DNA of 64,000 bases from JBBRRP01 sp038251425 (GCA_038251425.1 JBBSBI010000008.1:1-64000); one strand, 5' to 3'; numbered from the stretch's first letter, positions 8,743 through 17,629 are shown. Numbers and translations are program-made. The notes: a model not told the origin generated them from the letters alone.

Positions 8743-9542
8743 TGGAAGATCTTCGCCTCACCAGTTCGGAGATGGCCAGCTTTGTTACTCAAGGTTATGT
8801 GCGCTGCGACGAAATCGTGCCGCCAGAGCTGTGCGCGCGCGTGCTCGATGAAATGAAAGGAGGCGTTTACGAGGGCGACATTTTCAAGAACACGGGGCAG
8901 CTCCTCGCCGAGCAGTGGCCGGGGGCGGGCATGCAGGCTGTGCTTCAGGTTCCCAAGGTGCGCGCGGTGCTCGAGAGCCTGGTAGGTCCAGAGCCCCGCT
9001 ACGATCATCACAAGGTGCATCTCTCACCGGCAGGCAACCTGCGTGGGCAAGATATTCACCAAGATGCCGAATACGATGTGCGCCGCACCGCCTTTGACAT
9101 CCAGGCGTCGTTCTTCTTTCACGATGTTCCGGCCGAAATGGGTGGCACGCTCTTTTTGCCGGGCAGCCATTATAGGCGCGTTCGCGTGGGCGCGATTGGC
9201 CGCTATCAGAATATCGTGGGTCAAGAGCAAACCGTCTGCAAAGCGGGCACCGTGGTATTCTGGCATCACAATCTCTGGCATTGCGGGCGTGGCAACAACA
9301 CCGATCAGATGCGCTACATGTTCAAGCTACGCGTGAACGCCCGCGTGAAACAGGAGCTGCTGTTTCACTACACGGAGCTGCCGGTCATTGAATTGCGAAA
9401 GATTTTTGAAACTCGCCACGCATTTTGCGGCAATGATGAGCGCACGGAAACTCTCAATCGCATTCGCTTGTGGCGCTACTTAACCGGGGACGCGAGTTGG
9501 GACTGCGCTTCCTGGTGGAGTCGCATTGAAAACGAGTTGTAG
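8742..9542 (+). CDS. Phytanoyl-CoA dioxygenase (PhyH) family protein
   Basis: A 266-aa non-haem Fe(II)/2-oxoglutarate oxygenase-like protein. The iron-binding HxD is in DIHQDAEYD, and the distal His plus the Arg that binds 2-oxoglutarate are in LWHCGRGNNTDQMRYMF. The double-stranded beta-helix core (FFFHDVPAEMGGTLFLPGSH) is typical. The substrate is unknown: family members hydroxylate lipids, amino acids and secondary metabolites. The ATG at 8742 (TGATG overlap) is preferred to the GTG at 8739. The gene converges on the mechanosensitive channel gene with 12 bases between stops. A second, unrelated-looking PhyH protein lies at 23446. Confidence 0.85.
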   Translation: MEDLRLTSSEMASFVTQGYVRCDEIVPPELCARVLDEMKGGVYEGDIFKNTGQLLAEQWPGAGMQAVLQVPKVRAVLESLVGPEPRYDHHKVHLSPAGNLRGQDIHQDAEYDVRRTAFDIQASFFFHDVPAEMGGTLFLPGSHYRRVRVGAIGRYQNIVGQEQTVCKAGTVVFWHHNLWHCGRGNNTDQMRYMFKLRVNARVKQELLFHYTELPVIELRKIFETRHAFCGNDERTETLNRIRLWRYLTGDASWDCASWWSRIENEL

Positions 9543-9554
9543 CCCCTGGTGCGG

Positions 9555-11078
9555 CTAGGAGTCGATCCCGAAAAACTCTTGGATCGCCGAGAGGATCTTG
9601 CCTCGCTCGGTCAGCAATCGTTTCTTTTTAGCTTCGGCGTCCAGATCGTCACGAACGACGTCCAGCTCCACTCGGCGCTGGGCGAGCGCCAGGGAAATCT
9701 CGTTGGCGAGCGCAGGGCGTGAGGCCAAGAGGTCTTGGAAGTCGCTCTTGTTGATGCGCACACACACCACGTCGCCGCGGGCACGCACGGTGGCTTCGCG
9801 TGGAGCGCCGGTCATGAGCGCAATCTCACCGAAGAAATCAGGAGCTTTCATGCTCGCCACCACGCGTTCTTGCCCCTCGGCTGAGGCAACGCGAACCTCC
9901 ACTTCGCCTTCGGCCAAGACGTAGAGGCAATCAGCTGTTTCGCCCTGAACGGCAATGAGCTCAAGTGGCGCAAAGCGCGCGCGACTGGCGTGGCGAGCCA
10001 GTGCTTCGATTTCAGCTTCAGAAAGCGAAGCGAAGACACTGACACCCGTCAGGGCGCGTCGTATTTCGGAGATGAATCGAGATTCCTTGCGCCGAGTTCG
10101 GGCTTGGTTCTCTTGCGATAAGAAGATGGCGGAAGCCGGCAGAGCGAGCGGGATGTTGGCGCGCATGAGTGCGGCGAAAATGCGCTCACGTACCAGCGAA
10201 CTCACGGGCTCCTCTTGGGCGAGATCGGTGAGCCAAAAACGCACCGTGTAGTAGGCAAAGCTATCGCGATTCTCTTTGGCCAGATCGGTGCAAATGCAGT
10301 GAGGCAAAGGCTCCTTCGCCACGCACCGGATCGGGGACGTCGCGAGCGCCTGATCAACGGTGTGGATCACCGCGCTTGGCGGGTGGCGGAAATCCACGTT
10401 GAAGTTGACTTGAACGCGGTGTTGAAGCGGAGCGTGAGCGCGCTTCCCAAGGAGCTTGATAGTTTGATTGAGCAGCTGACTATTCGGAACGAGCAGCGTG
10501 TCCCAGTCGCGGGTTTCAATCACGGTGTGCCGCCAGCGCACCTGCTTGACCTGACCTTGCTGCTTGTTTTCGAGCTCGATCCAGTCCCCCTCGTTGATGG
10601 AATCATCGATCTGAAGGGCTAGCCCACCTATGACATTGCCGAGCGTTGACTGAAGCGAGAGGCCAATCACCGCGGTCACCACGGCGCTGGTGGCGACAAT
10701 GCTAGCGATATTGAAATCGGCCCTGTGCATCACCCACACGAGCGCTACGATGTACGCGCCCGCAACCGAGAGATCGTGCAGGATGTCGGGAAGCTTCAGG
10801 CGTGAAGCCGGGAGGGCAACATCAAAGATGAGCAGAGCGGCGAGGTTGATGACGAGGAGCAGTTCCAGCAGTTCCGCGGCGATCCCCAGGCCACGCGCGA
10901 AACTACCCAAAGTTAACGGGCTGAAAGCTGCGAGCGTGAGGCTCAGGAGCAGATACGGCACAAACAAGAGCACGCTGCGGCGGAGCCGCTTCCGCGCCGC
11001 GTAGCCCGTCACCCAGACCAGCACTCCAAGGGCTACCAGCGCGGCAAAGATTGGAACGACTAAACGAAACCCAAGCAT
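9555..11078 (-). CDS. MscS-type mechanosensitive channel with C-terminal cyclic-nucleotide-binding domain
   Basis: About 507 aa from ATG 11078; a TTG at 11096 is an alternative start. Several hydrophobic helices come first, then the MscS pore-lining and beta domain (VIGLSLQSTLGNVIGGLALQ, then DWIELENKQQGQV and LLVPNSQLLN), and a Crp-type cNMP domain in the last ~150 residues with the phosphate-binding cassette FFGEIALMTGAPREATVRA. Such fusions (bCNG type) are inner-membrane channels gated or modulated by cyclic nucleotide. They usually respond weakly to membrane tension. It is divergent from the small outer-membrane protein gene. Confidence 0.88.
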   Translation of the reverse strand: MLGFRLVVPIFAALVALGVLVWVTGYAARKRLRRSVLLFVPYLLLSLTLAAFSPLTLGSFARGLGIAAELLELLLVINLAALLIFDVALPASRLKLPDILHDLSVAGAYIVALVWVMHRADFNIASIVATSAVVTAVIGLSLQSTLGNVIGGLALQIDDSINEGDWIELENKQQGQVKQVRWRHTVIETRDWDTLLVPNSQLLNQTIKLLGKRAHAPLQHRVQVNFNVDFRHPPSAVIHTVDQALATSPIRCVAKEPLPHCICTDLAKENRDSFAYYTVRFWLTDLAQEEPVSSLVRERIFAALMRANIPLALPASAIFLSQENQARTRRKESRFISEIRRALTGVSVFASLSEAEIEALARHASRARFAPLELIAVQGETADCLYVLAEGEVEVRVASAEGQERVVASMKAPDFFGEIALMTGAPREATVRARGDVVCVRINKSDFQDLLASRPALANEISLALAQRRVELDVVRDDLDAEAKKKRLLTERGKILSAIQEFFGIDS

Positions 11079-11232
11079 TCCCCTAAGAGATAGCAAGCAC
11101 GAGCGGGTTCAGGTGAAGGAACCAGCGTCCGGGTGTTCGGCCAACAGAAATGGAGGAGTCTCAGGCGAGCCTTGAATGATTTCCCCTGAAGGTGCTACTT
11201 TACAGCTTAATTGCATGTGTGGAATGGCGTTC

Positions 11233-11847
11233 ATGGCTCGATTAACCGCTTCGTTGTTCATGCTGTTGGCGGTTGGGCTCTGGTCCGCCCCGGGCGCGGC
11301 TTCGGAGCCCAAGGCTTTCACTCTAGGCCAGCCGGCAGCTGAGGCGCACCTGGCCTACGGCGCGTACACCGGGGATGGGAGAGCGAACCCCTACGGTTTT
11401 GGTCTGGGCCTGCGCGGCGGCGTCACGCTGCCCGAAAATCTCTACCTGGGGGGCTTGCTAGAATACTACTTCGGCTCGAGCGAGACGCACAGCGACGGGT
11501 TCTTCGATACGATCAAAAGCAGTGCCAACTTCTGGTTGCTGCAGGCTGAGCCGGGATACGACTTTGCAATCTCAGATGATGTAGTGCTGCGTCCTCAACT
11601 CAATCTTGGATTTGCCTACGCCCACCGCAACGACTGCATCGACGACGTTTGCGACCGCCAAAACGATGCGAATTTGTCCCTGGCCCCAGCGGGAACCTTG
11701 CTGTATCGCGGCGAAGGCTACGTGATGTATTTCGGGATGCGCTACAGCGAAGTCTTTACGGCTTCTGATCGCAGCTCAGGCAGTGGATTCATCATGACAA
11801 TCGGTGTGGGGACGCCACTTGAGCAGCTCGGTGTCCGCTTCAAGTAA
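11233..11847 (+). CDS. Small outer-membrane beta-barrel-like protein
   Basis: Met at 11233 starts a clear Sec signal (MARLTASLFMLLAVGLWS, cleavage likely after APGAAS); upstream ATGs at 11215 and 11224 are possible. The ~180-residue mature part has alternating hydrophobic strands and aromatic turns (YGFGLGLRGGV, LYLGGLLEYYFG, VVLRPQLNLGFAYAH) and ends in a strand. This fits an 8-stranded outer-membrane barrel. A CIDDVCD loop may form a disulfide. Function unknown. It converges on the TrmO-like gene. Confidence 0.7.
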   Translation: MARLTASLFMLLAVGLWSAPGAASEPKAFTLGQPAAEAHLAYGAYTGDGRANPYGFGLGLRGGVTLPENLYLGGLLEYYFGSSETHSDGFFDTIKSSANFWLLQAEPGYDFAISDDVVLRPQLNLGFAYAHRNDCIDDVCDRQNDANLSLAPAGTLLYRGEGYVMYFGMRYSEVFTASDRSSGSGFIMTIGVGTPLEQLGVRFK

Positions 11848-11896
11848 GGAGCGGCTCGCTTGAAGTAAACGTTCGGCCCGCTACAGCTCTTCCTGT

Positions 11897-12688
11897 TCAA
11901 CCGTGTCCGGGATAGCCAAAATGCTCGACGAATTGCTGATGGATCGCAGGCGCCGCGCCTGAAGACATTTGGCTCGGTCGATAACCCGTTCCGATCGAGA
12001 AAACTTGAATCTCGAGACCATCGACCTTGAAGCGTGCGCGCCAATCTTTGTGAGCCACGACCGAAAATTCACCCTCAACACGGATCCGACGGTACGCATG
12101 GGGAGTTGCGCCAAGGTTGAGGTTTTGGGTCAGAATCGCCGCTAGGTCAAAGCCGCGGTCCTGAAGGAAGGTGAGCTGCTCTTGCGCGCGCGGTCGGAAG
12201 GCGACTTCATGTTGACGCGCGTCGTCGGTCGCCGTGGCGCTTTGCAGCCAGCTGGTTGGATTCTCCGAGGAGGGGTGCGGTGAATCAGCATAGGCAACGT
12301 AAGGTTTGATGTCGAGCACCGGAGTCCCATCCAGGATATCGAGCCCGTGCACGTGCAGTCTGAGCCCAACGATGCTGTCGAGCATCACTAGGCTCATCCC
12401 AATCGGATTGGGGCGATACGGGGAACGCGTCGCGAACAAACCGCGCTTGGTTTCGCTCCTAGGTGGACGCACCTTCGGGCGCCACCCCAGATTACGGTCA
12501 AACCAAAATAACACCCAGATGTGAGAGAATCCTGAGAGGTCGGCGAGCGCATCCTCAAAGCCCTTCCCCGCCAGGAGCTCGATCACCCCCGCGGCATCGG
12601 GCCGTACTAGGCCTTGGCGCGGCGCCTCCACGCGTTCGGTGAACGGGGAGTGGACAATACCGATCGGATCGAGAATCAGCTGAGCCAC
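11897..12688 (-). CDS. TsaA-like (TrmO) SAM-dependent protein
   Basis: The frame is open to 12802, but homology-like sequence begins at ILDPIGIVHSPF, so a GTG at 12688 (263 aa) is preferred; no strong ribosome binding site confirms it. The TsaA/TrmO N-terminal beta-barrel is evident: FSHIWVLFWFDRN, SPYRPNPIGMS and the DIKPYVAYADS segment. TrmO proteins N6-methylate t6A37 of some tRNAs using SAM. The C-terminal extension (RAQEQLTFLQDRG, RRIRVEGEFSV) also matches long members. It is divergent from aspartokinase with 71 bases between start codons. Confidence 0.85.
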   Translation of the reverse strand: MAQLILDPIGIVHSPFTERVEAPRQGLVRPDAAGVIELLAGKGFEDALADLSGFSHIWVLFWFDRNLGWRPKVRPPRSETKRGLFATRSPYRPNPIGMSLVMLDSIVGLRLHVHGLDILDGTPVLDIKPYVAYADSPHPSSENPTSWLQSATATDDARQHEVAFRPRAQEQLTFLQDRGFDLAAILTQNLNLGATPHAYRRIRVEGEFSVVAHKDWRARFKVDGLEIQVFSIGTGYRPSQMSSGAAPAIHQQFVEHFGYPGHG

Positions 12689-12759
12689 GCGAATTGTCGA
12701 AGATTGTAGGGGATTTTTGCCCACTAGCCAAACAAGCGCCCCCGGGTAGTATCCGCGCC

Positions 12760-14085
12760 GTGACCAGAATCGTCTCCAAGTTCGGTGGTTCCAGCGTAGC
12801 AAGCGCGGAGCAGCTCAAGAAGGTCCGCGCTATCATTCAAGCAGACTCACGCCGGCGGGTTGTCGTGGTCTCGGCACCCGGCAAGCGCCACAGTGCGGAA
12901 GCCAAGGTGACTGATCTCCTTTACCTTTGCCATCGGCTCGCAGCGATTGGTCAGGATTTCTCTAGCCCCTTTAGCAGTGTCCGTGAGCGCTTCGTGGAGA
13001 TCCAGAGGGATCTTGCGCTCGGCCAGGGGATATTAGCTGAGGTCGATGCGCTCGAAGTTAGCCTCCGCAGCGAGTGCACGCCAGATTTTGTTGCGTCGCG
13101 CGGTGAGTACTTGCTTGGGCGTCTGGCCGCGGAGTTTTTGGGGGCGAAATTCATCGAACCAGCTGAGTGTGTTCGGATCAGTCCGAATGGGTCGGTCCAT
13201 CCAGAGACGTATGAGCTGCTCGGCGAACGTCTCCAAGATCTCGACGCACTGTACGTTATCCCTGGGTTTTACGGCTCGGATCTGGGAGGGCACATCAAGA
13301 CGTTTTCGCGAGGGGGCTCGGATATATCGGGTTCCATCGCCGCCCGCGCCATTCACGCAGAGCTTTACGAGAATTGGACGGATGTTTCCGGCTTGCTGAT
13401 GGCCGACCCGCGCGTGATCGAAAACCCCAAGCCGATGGTCGAGGTCACCTACCGTGAACTGCGCGAGCTTTCTTACATGGGCGCTTCGGTGCTCCACGAT
13501 GAAGCCACCTTGCCGGTACGCGAAGTGAATATTCCCATTCGCATCATGAACACCAATCACCCGAGTCACCCCGGCACTCGAATCAGCGAGCACCTGTCGA
13601 CCGAGGTTGAAAAGTCGACCGAAATAGCTGGAATCGCTGGCAAGAAGGGCTTCTCCATGATCGCCCTCGACAAAAGCTTGATGAACAAAGAGGTGGGCTT
13701 TGCCTATCGACTGCTCGGTATCTTCGAGCGCCACGGGCTCAGTGTCGAACATTGCCCCTCCAGCATCGACAGCATCAACGTCATCTTGGATAGCGCGATC
13801 CTCGGCGATAAGCGCGATAGCGTGATGGACGAGATCAAACGCTCCCTTCAACCCGATAAGCTCACCTATGAACCGGAGCTCGCCCTGATTGCTGTGGTGG
13901 GCGAGGGGATGAGCCGCACAGTTGGGATCGCCGCCAAAGTATTTGTGGCGTTGCGCGACGCCAACGTGAATATTCGCGTGATCAACCAGGGCGCCTCCGA
14001 ACTCAACATCATCGTGGGGGTGGTGCCAGATGACTTCGAGAAAGCGCAGCGTGCGCTGTACGCGGCGTTCGTTCCGTCCGCCTAG
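12760..14085 (+). CDS. lysC: Aspartate kinase
   Basis: A 441-aa monofunctional aspartokinase, the first step of the Lys/Thr/Met pathway. The N-terminus (VSKFGGSSVAS, with GTG start at 12760) and the catalytic region (TFSRGGSDISGS, ENWTDVSGLLMADPR) are typical. The last ~150 residues hold two ACT domains (GFSMIALDKSLMNKEVGF and LALIAVVGEGMS...NIRVINQGASE) that usually bind lysine or threonine for feedback control. It is a YclM-like long form. No lysine riboswitch fits the 71-base leader. A dispersed palindromic repeat lies just downstream. Confidence 0.93.
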   Translation: MTRIVSKFGGSSVASAEQLKKVRAIIQADSRRRVVVVSAPGKRHSAEAKVTDLLYLCHRLAAIGQDFSSPFSSVRERFVEIQRDLALGQGILAEVDALEVSLRSECTPDFVASRGEYLLGRLAAEFLGAKFIEPAECVRISPNGSVHPETYELLGERLQDLDALYVIPGFYGSDLGGHIKTFSRGGSDISGSIAARAIHAELYENWTDVSGLLMADPRVIENPKPMVEVTYRELRELSYMGASVLHDEATLPVREVNIPIRIMNTNHPSHPGTRISEHLSTEVEKSTEIAGIAGKKGFSMIALDKSLMNKEVGFAYRLLGIFERHGLSVEHCPSSIDSINVILDSAILGDKRDSVMDEIKRSLQPDKLTYEPELALIAVVGEGMSRTVGIAAKVFVALRDANVNIRVINQGASELNIIVGVVPDDFEKAQRALYAAFVPSA

Positions 14086-14102
14086 CTGAACCTGTGATCC
14101 AG

Positions 14103-14245
14103 TTGATGCCCACCCCGCTGCCGCGAAGCGCAGCAGCCCCTTTTCGTTCCTTGGAAGATAGTAAGCATGCTTACTATCTTGTGTTCGACGTTGAGATAGC
14201 GGTCACGGATAAGTTTGGGAGCACGTTGGGATGCTCAACCTCTTC
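14103..14245 (+). repeat. Dispersed palindromic repeat, copy 1
   Basis: At its centre is a perfect 22-bp palindrome (14157-14178, half-site GATAGTAAGCA), here extended to 26 bp (14155-14180). The flanks match the other copies: GTTCCTTGGAA before it, GTGTTCGAC and GGTCACGGA-AAGTTTGGGA after it, and TTGGGATGCT-AACCTCT shared with copy 3. The block GTTGATGCCCACCCCGCTGC to the left is shared with copy 2. It lies between the convergent lysC and helicase genes. Confidence 0.9.
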
Positions 14246-14277
14246 TGCGCCAGGGTAAGCCGCTACGGGTTTCCGTT

Positions 14278-16065
14278 TTAGCGTCCGGATGGTGCGAAAC
14301 GGACAGGTGGCGCGAACGGACGGCTATTCTTAGGAGGCGCGCCCGCAGGAGCGGGGCTGATGCGCACATCGGGGTCGCGCGCGTCAGGACGGCCTGATTT
14401 CTGGGCGAAAGCGCTCGCTACAGCGCGGTTCACTTCCAGAGTTGTGAAGCCTTCTTCAATCCGTATAGAGCCCACATCCGAGCCATGGATCCCGCCTCGG
14501 CGACACACCATGCTGAGGATCCTTTGCGGCGTCGCCCCGTGCCGGTTCCCCATGCTCACACGAAAACGCGCAAATCCAACTTCGCCGGCACTTCGCTCAA
14601 CCGGGCTCTGGGCGCCAGGCTGAAACGGTCGCTGCGCTGGACCGCGCGGGCCATTCATCGGAGAGGGTGATCGAACACCGGGAGGCAGACTTTGCAGTGG
14701 GGCTTTGCGAGCTGGCGCTGGGGGAGCAACATTGCGCAACTCGCGTGCCTCACACGGGCCTTGGATTTTCGCGGTCGCAAGAAGCCGCGCGATCAACTCA
14801 GCGGGATCCTGCTCCACGAGCAATTCCCGGGCGAGCGCCAAATAATCAAGCGGCCCCGGCACTGGCGCCTTCAGCTGTTCCTGGATTGCCGCTTTAATAC
14901 CTTCGAGCTGCAGCTTCTCAATCGCCTTCACATCAGGCGTGGGTAGGAAGCGCCCGCGCACTGCCGCCGCTGTGAATAGCCGTTCAGCGCGTGCACGCGA
15001 TCGGGCAGGCACGAGCAAGATGCTCCGACCCTTCTTGCCTGCTCTGCCGGTGCGTCCGCTCCGATGCACATAGAGCTCCGCATCCGACGGCGGATCGACA
15101 TGCACCACGAGTTCGATGTCCTCCACGTGGATCCCGCGTGCCGCGACATCGGTAGCAACCAAAATGCTCGTTTGCCCGTTTTTGAAGGCCGCGAGGGCCC
15201 GATCACGCTGCCGTTGCTCGAGTTCCCCACTGATCGGAGCCGCGGAGAAACCCTGTTCGTTCAAGAAATCAGAGAGGTCCCGAACATCCTGCCGGGTTCG
15301 CGCGAAGACGAGCGTCTTCTGGCCGAGCGAGGCGAGCAGGGTGTTGATGAGAGCATTCTCGCGATCATCGGGATGGATCAGGTGCGCGATGTGTTGGATG
15401 TCAGCGTTCGCAGATCCGAGTGGCGTTCCCTCAAGCTGCACCGCCTCCTTCTGATAGCGTTGAGCGAGGCGTTTGATTTCGGGTCGGAAGGTCGCCGAGA
15501 CGAAGTGAGTGCGGCGGCTCTTCGGGGAGCTTTCGACAATCTGATCGAGTTCTTCTCGAAATCCGAGATCCAGCATCTGATCGGCTTCGTCGAGAACCAG
15601 TGTTTCGAGGGCCGACAGGTCGAGAACTTTGGTCCTTAGGTGATCGCACACTCGCCCAGGCGTACCCACCAAGATGCCGCGAAACTTGTGCAGCAAGCGG
15701 CGATCTCCCGGCACGCTGGTACCTCCCGTGACCGAAACAACCTGCGCTTTGAGGTAACCAAGCGCCCAGCGGAGTTCGCGCTCCACCTGGGTGGCGAGCT
15801 CGCGAGTGGGAACGATCACAGCCACGCGGGGGGCCGCTCCCGAGAAATCAGCACGCGCGGGCTCGGTGGCGCGCTCCCACGTCTGGGCCAAAACCATCGC
15901 GATGGCCAGCGTCTTGCCGGAGCCCGTCTGAGAAGAAATGCGGAAGTCCACTTCGGAATTTCCGTGCGCAACCACAGCTTCTTGCACAGGTGTGAGAGCA
16001 GTAAACCCTTTTTCGCGGAGGGTCTGAGCGAGTCGCCCGTCGATCGAATCAAATGCGTCAGTCAT
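14278..16065 (-). CDS. DEAD-box RNA helicase with DbpA-like RNA-binding domain
   Basis: A 595-aa ATP-dependent RNA helicase. Motifs in order: Q-motif (TALTPVQ), I SQTGSGKT, Ia PTRELA, Ib TPGR, II DEAD in LVLDEADQMLD, III SAT, IV TLVFARTR, V ATDVAARGIH, VI HRSGRTGRAGKKG. After a Pro-rich linker, a DbpA/CsdA-type RNA-binding domain is visible (GFARFRVSMGNRHGATPQRILSMVC-type segment, GSIRIEEGFTTLEV). This suggests a role in ribosome assembly or cold-stage RNA remodelling. The tail is again Arg/Pro-rich. A small gene lies 108 bases upstream on the same strand. Confidence 0.92.
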   Translation of the reverse strand: MTDAFDSIDGRLAQTLREKGFTALTPVQEAVVAHGNSEVDFRISSQTGSGKTLAIAMVLAQTWERATEPARADFSGAAPRVAVIVPTRELATQVERELRWALGYLKAQVVSVTGGTSVPGDRRLLHKFRGILVGTPGRVCDHLRTKVLDLSALETLVLDEADQMLDLGFREELDQIVESSPKSRRTHFVSATFRPEIKRLAQRYQKEAVQLEGTPLGSANADIQHIAHLIHPDDRENALINTLLASLGQKTLVFARTRQDVRDLSDFLNEQGFSAAPISGELEQRQRDRALAAFKNGQTSILVATDVAARGIHVEDIELVVHVDPPSDAELYVHRSGRTGRAGKKGRSILLVPARSRARAERLFTAAAVRGRFLPTPDVKAIEKLQLEGIKAAIQEQLKAPVPGPLDYLALARELLVEQDPAELIARLLATAKIQGPCEARELRNVAPPAPARKAPLQSLPPGVRSPSPMNGPRGPAQRPFQPGAQSPVERSAGEVGFARFRVSMGNRHGATPQRILSMVCRRGGIHGSDVGSIRIEEGFTTLEVNRAVASAFAQKSGRPDARDPDVRISPAPAGAPPKNSRPFAPPVRFAPSGR

Positions 16066-16173
16066 GAAAGTGCGCGGACCCTAGCAGCTTTTTTGTAATT
16101 GACGAGGAAACCTAGCGCTCTAACGCGCCTGGTTCCGTTCTTGCCAGAATCTCAGCGCGGGAATCTCCCGAAT

Positions 16174-16533
16174 TTATCGCTGCATGACCTGCACGAGCAG
16201 GAGCGAGGCACGAACGCGCTCCTCCGAAAGGCCAGCCCGAGCCGCGACTTCCCCGACGCGAGCGGCTCTTCCTAGCTCACTTCGGAGCTCACGTGCAGCA
16301 TCGATGACCTGACCTAGGACGCCGGAAGCAGCCTCCGATTTATCGCCAGCAATACTCCGCCCAGCGCTTTCAAGCTGGCCAAAGAGCTCTTCAAGCTCGA
16401 CGGGTGTAATAGCCAGCGCGCCAAGGCGCTCCCCGATCAAATTGAGCCCAATCGGCTCTTCTTTGCTCAAAAGCAGAGTCTCCACGACTGATGCTAGTTC
16501 CTTTCGTAACGCCACGCAGGAAAACCTTAGCAT
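16174..16533 (-). CDS. Small protein, weakly sigma-region-like
   Basis: Met at 16533 is preceded by GGGGGA at good spacing, giving 119 aa. The first half (GLNLIGERLGALAITPVELEELFGQL region) loosely resembles sigma-70 region 1.1. The end (VGEVAARAGLSEERVRASL) looks like a helix-turn-helix of the sigma region 3 kind. There is no region 2 or 4, so it is not a sigma factor itself. It is soluble and mostly helical. It is divergent from the DUF2007 gene by 36 bases and upstream of the helicase. The function is not known and the resemblance is only by eye. Confidence 0.65.
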   Translation of the reverse strand: MLRFSCVALRKELASVVETLLLSKEEPIGLNLIGERLGALAITPVELEELFGQLESAGRSIAGDKSEAASGVLGQVIDAARELRSELGRAARVGEVAARAGLSEERVRASLLLVQVMQR

Positions 16534-16569
16534 CTTTCCCCCGAGCTGCTTCAAGCCTATATTCGCGGC

Positions 16570-16788
16570 ATGGATCTTATTCCCATGCGCGTGTACGGGA
16601 CCGGCGTCGAAGCACAGCTTGCGAAATCCCTGTTGGAATCGCACGGACTCAAGAGTCACGTGGATGATATGGACTTGCTCCAGTCAGCCATGGGGCGGGT
16701 GACTCTCTACGTGGCCGCTGAGGATGTCGAGGAAGCCCGTCGTTTACTGGGCGAAGAAGACGAAGACGAAGACGTCACGATTCGCTGA
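16570..16788 (+). CDS. DUF2007 family small protein
   Basis: A 72-aa protein of the DUF2007 type ('putative prokaryotic signal transducing protein', a PII-like fold). The family pattern is visible: VYGTGVEAQLAKSLLESHG, then VTLYVAAEDVEEARRLLGE and an acidic tail. The precise function is not established for the family. It is followed after 14 bases by a lipoprotein gene on the same strand, probably one operon. Confidence 0.8.
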   Translation: MDLIPMRVYGTGVEAQLAKSLLESHGLKSHVDDMDLLQSAMGRVTLYVAAEDVEEARRLLGEEDEDEDVTIR

Positions 16789-16802
16789 GCAGCTTCGGGA
16801 CC

Positions 16803-17432
16803 ATGCTTGGCACATGGCCAAAAGCGCTGTTGCTTGTTGCGGCTCTGACGGCGCCAGCGTGTAGAAAGCCGAATCCGGCCACATCGCAAGTGATGGCGGC
16901 GTCGAGCAGCGTGGCGCCTACTGTACCGACAGCCGCGGAAAAAACGGGCAGCGGCGGCGGGAGCAACCCAGACCCAGCCGAACTCCCGCAGACAAACGAG
17001 AAGCCTCAGCTTAACTCCGAGCACTTCAAGAAGCTTGGCCCCGCCCTCTTTGCAGCGATTCTCAACGATGATCCGGACTCTGCGCTTAGTTATTTCTTCC
17101 CCAAGGCAGCCTACGCCCAGGTCAAGGCGATCAAGAACCCCGCTGTGGACTGGGAGCGGCGCTTGGTGGCAGCGTTTCGGCGCGATGTTCACGAGTATCA
17201 TCGCGGCCTCAAGTCTGGTTCGGGGCCAAGCTTTCTCTCTCTCGAAATTTCGGAGCCGAACACGCGCTGGATGAAGCGCGGCGAGGAAGGCAACCGCATC
17301 GGCTATTTTCGCACGGTCCGAGCCTCACTTCGCTATCAAGATGCGTCGGGGCTGGAGCGCTTTTGGCTGGTCTCCAGCCTGATTTCGTGGCGAGGCGAGT
17401 GGTATGTTGTGCATTTGAACGGGTTCCACTGA
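16803..17432 (+). CDS. Putative lipoprotein, unknown function
   Basis: A 209-aa exported protein with a short signal (MLGTWPKALLLVAALTAPAC) and Cys20 as the likely lipidated residue. A Ser/Pro-rich linker is followed by a compact domain of ~135 residues (LGPALFAAILNDDPDSALSYFFP, AFRRDVHEYHRGL, FRTVRASLRYQDASG, SLISWRGEWYVVHLNGFH) that looks like an NTF2-like or similar alpha+beta fold. The family is not recognised. It lies 14 bases after the DUF2007 gene. Confidence 0.7.
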   Translation: MLGTWPKALLLVAALTAPACRKPNPATSQVMAASSSVAPTVPTAAEKTGSGGGSNPDPAELPQTNEKPQLNSEHFKKLGPALFAAILNDDPDSALSYFFPKAAYAQVKAIKNPAVDWERRLVAAFRRDVHEYHRGLKSGSGPSFLSLEISEPNTRWMKRGEEGNRIGYFRTVRASLRYQDASGLERFWLVSSLISWRGEWYVVHLNGFH

Positions 17433-17504
17433 GCCCAAGCGAGCCCCGCCTGGCCGAGTTTGCCCTCCAGCCAAAAATGCGCGGCTCTCGGCCCAAGTGG
17501 GCGC

Positions 17505-17534
17505 TTGACAGGCGCTGTCCGTTCTAAGTACAGA
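17505..17534 (+). promoter_or_regulatory. Sigma-70-type promoter of the tRNA-Gly gene
   Basis: A perfect -35 TTGACA (17505-17510) lies upstream of the tRNA, followed after 18 bases by a weak -10 (TACAGA, 17529-17534). The position, about 14 bases before the mature tRNA end, fits a tRNA promoter. Confidence 0.5.
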
Positions 17535-17547
17535 ATGCCCCGCTCTC

Positions 17548-17622
17548 GCGGGAGTAACTCAGTGGTAGAGTGCGACCTTGCCAAGGTCGACGTCGAGGGT
17601 TCGAATCCCTTCTCCCGCTCCA
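17548..17622 (+). tRNA. tRNA-Gly (anticodon GCC)
   Basis: A complete cloverleaf is readable. The acceptor stem is GCGGGAG/CTCCCGC, the D-arm AACTCAGTGGTAGAGT, and the anticodon stem-loop CGACC-TTGCCAA-GGTCG with anticodon GCC. The T-arm contains GGTTCGAATCC. The discriminator base is T and the 3' CCA is encoded (17620-17622). It is a single tRNA gene with no others nearby. Confidence 0.96.
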
Positions 17623-17629
17623 AGAAAGC

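Noticed and set aside
11109..11321. 70-codon open frame on the minus strand over the start of the small outer-membrane protein
   Set aside because: It overlaps that protein's signal sequence on the opposite strand and has no features of its own.
12689..12759. Lysine riboswitch before lysC
   Set aside because: The 71-base leader is too short and shows no matching structure.
13033..13851. 272-codon open frame antisense to lysC
   Set aside because: It is fully opposite a strongly conserved aspartokinase; the composition matches a shadow of a GC-rich gene.
14155..14180. The palindrome as an insertion-sequence end or CRISPR repeat
   Set aside because: No transposase, target duplication or regular array is associated; the copies are 5.7 and 18 kb apart and in mixed orientation.
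15064..15639. 191-codon open frame antisense to the DEAD-box helicase
   Set aside because: The helicase motifs are on the other strand; this frame has no recognisable domain.
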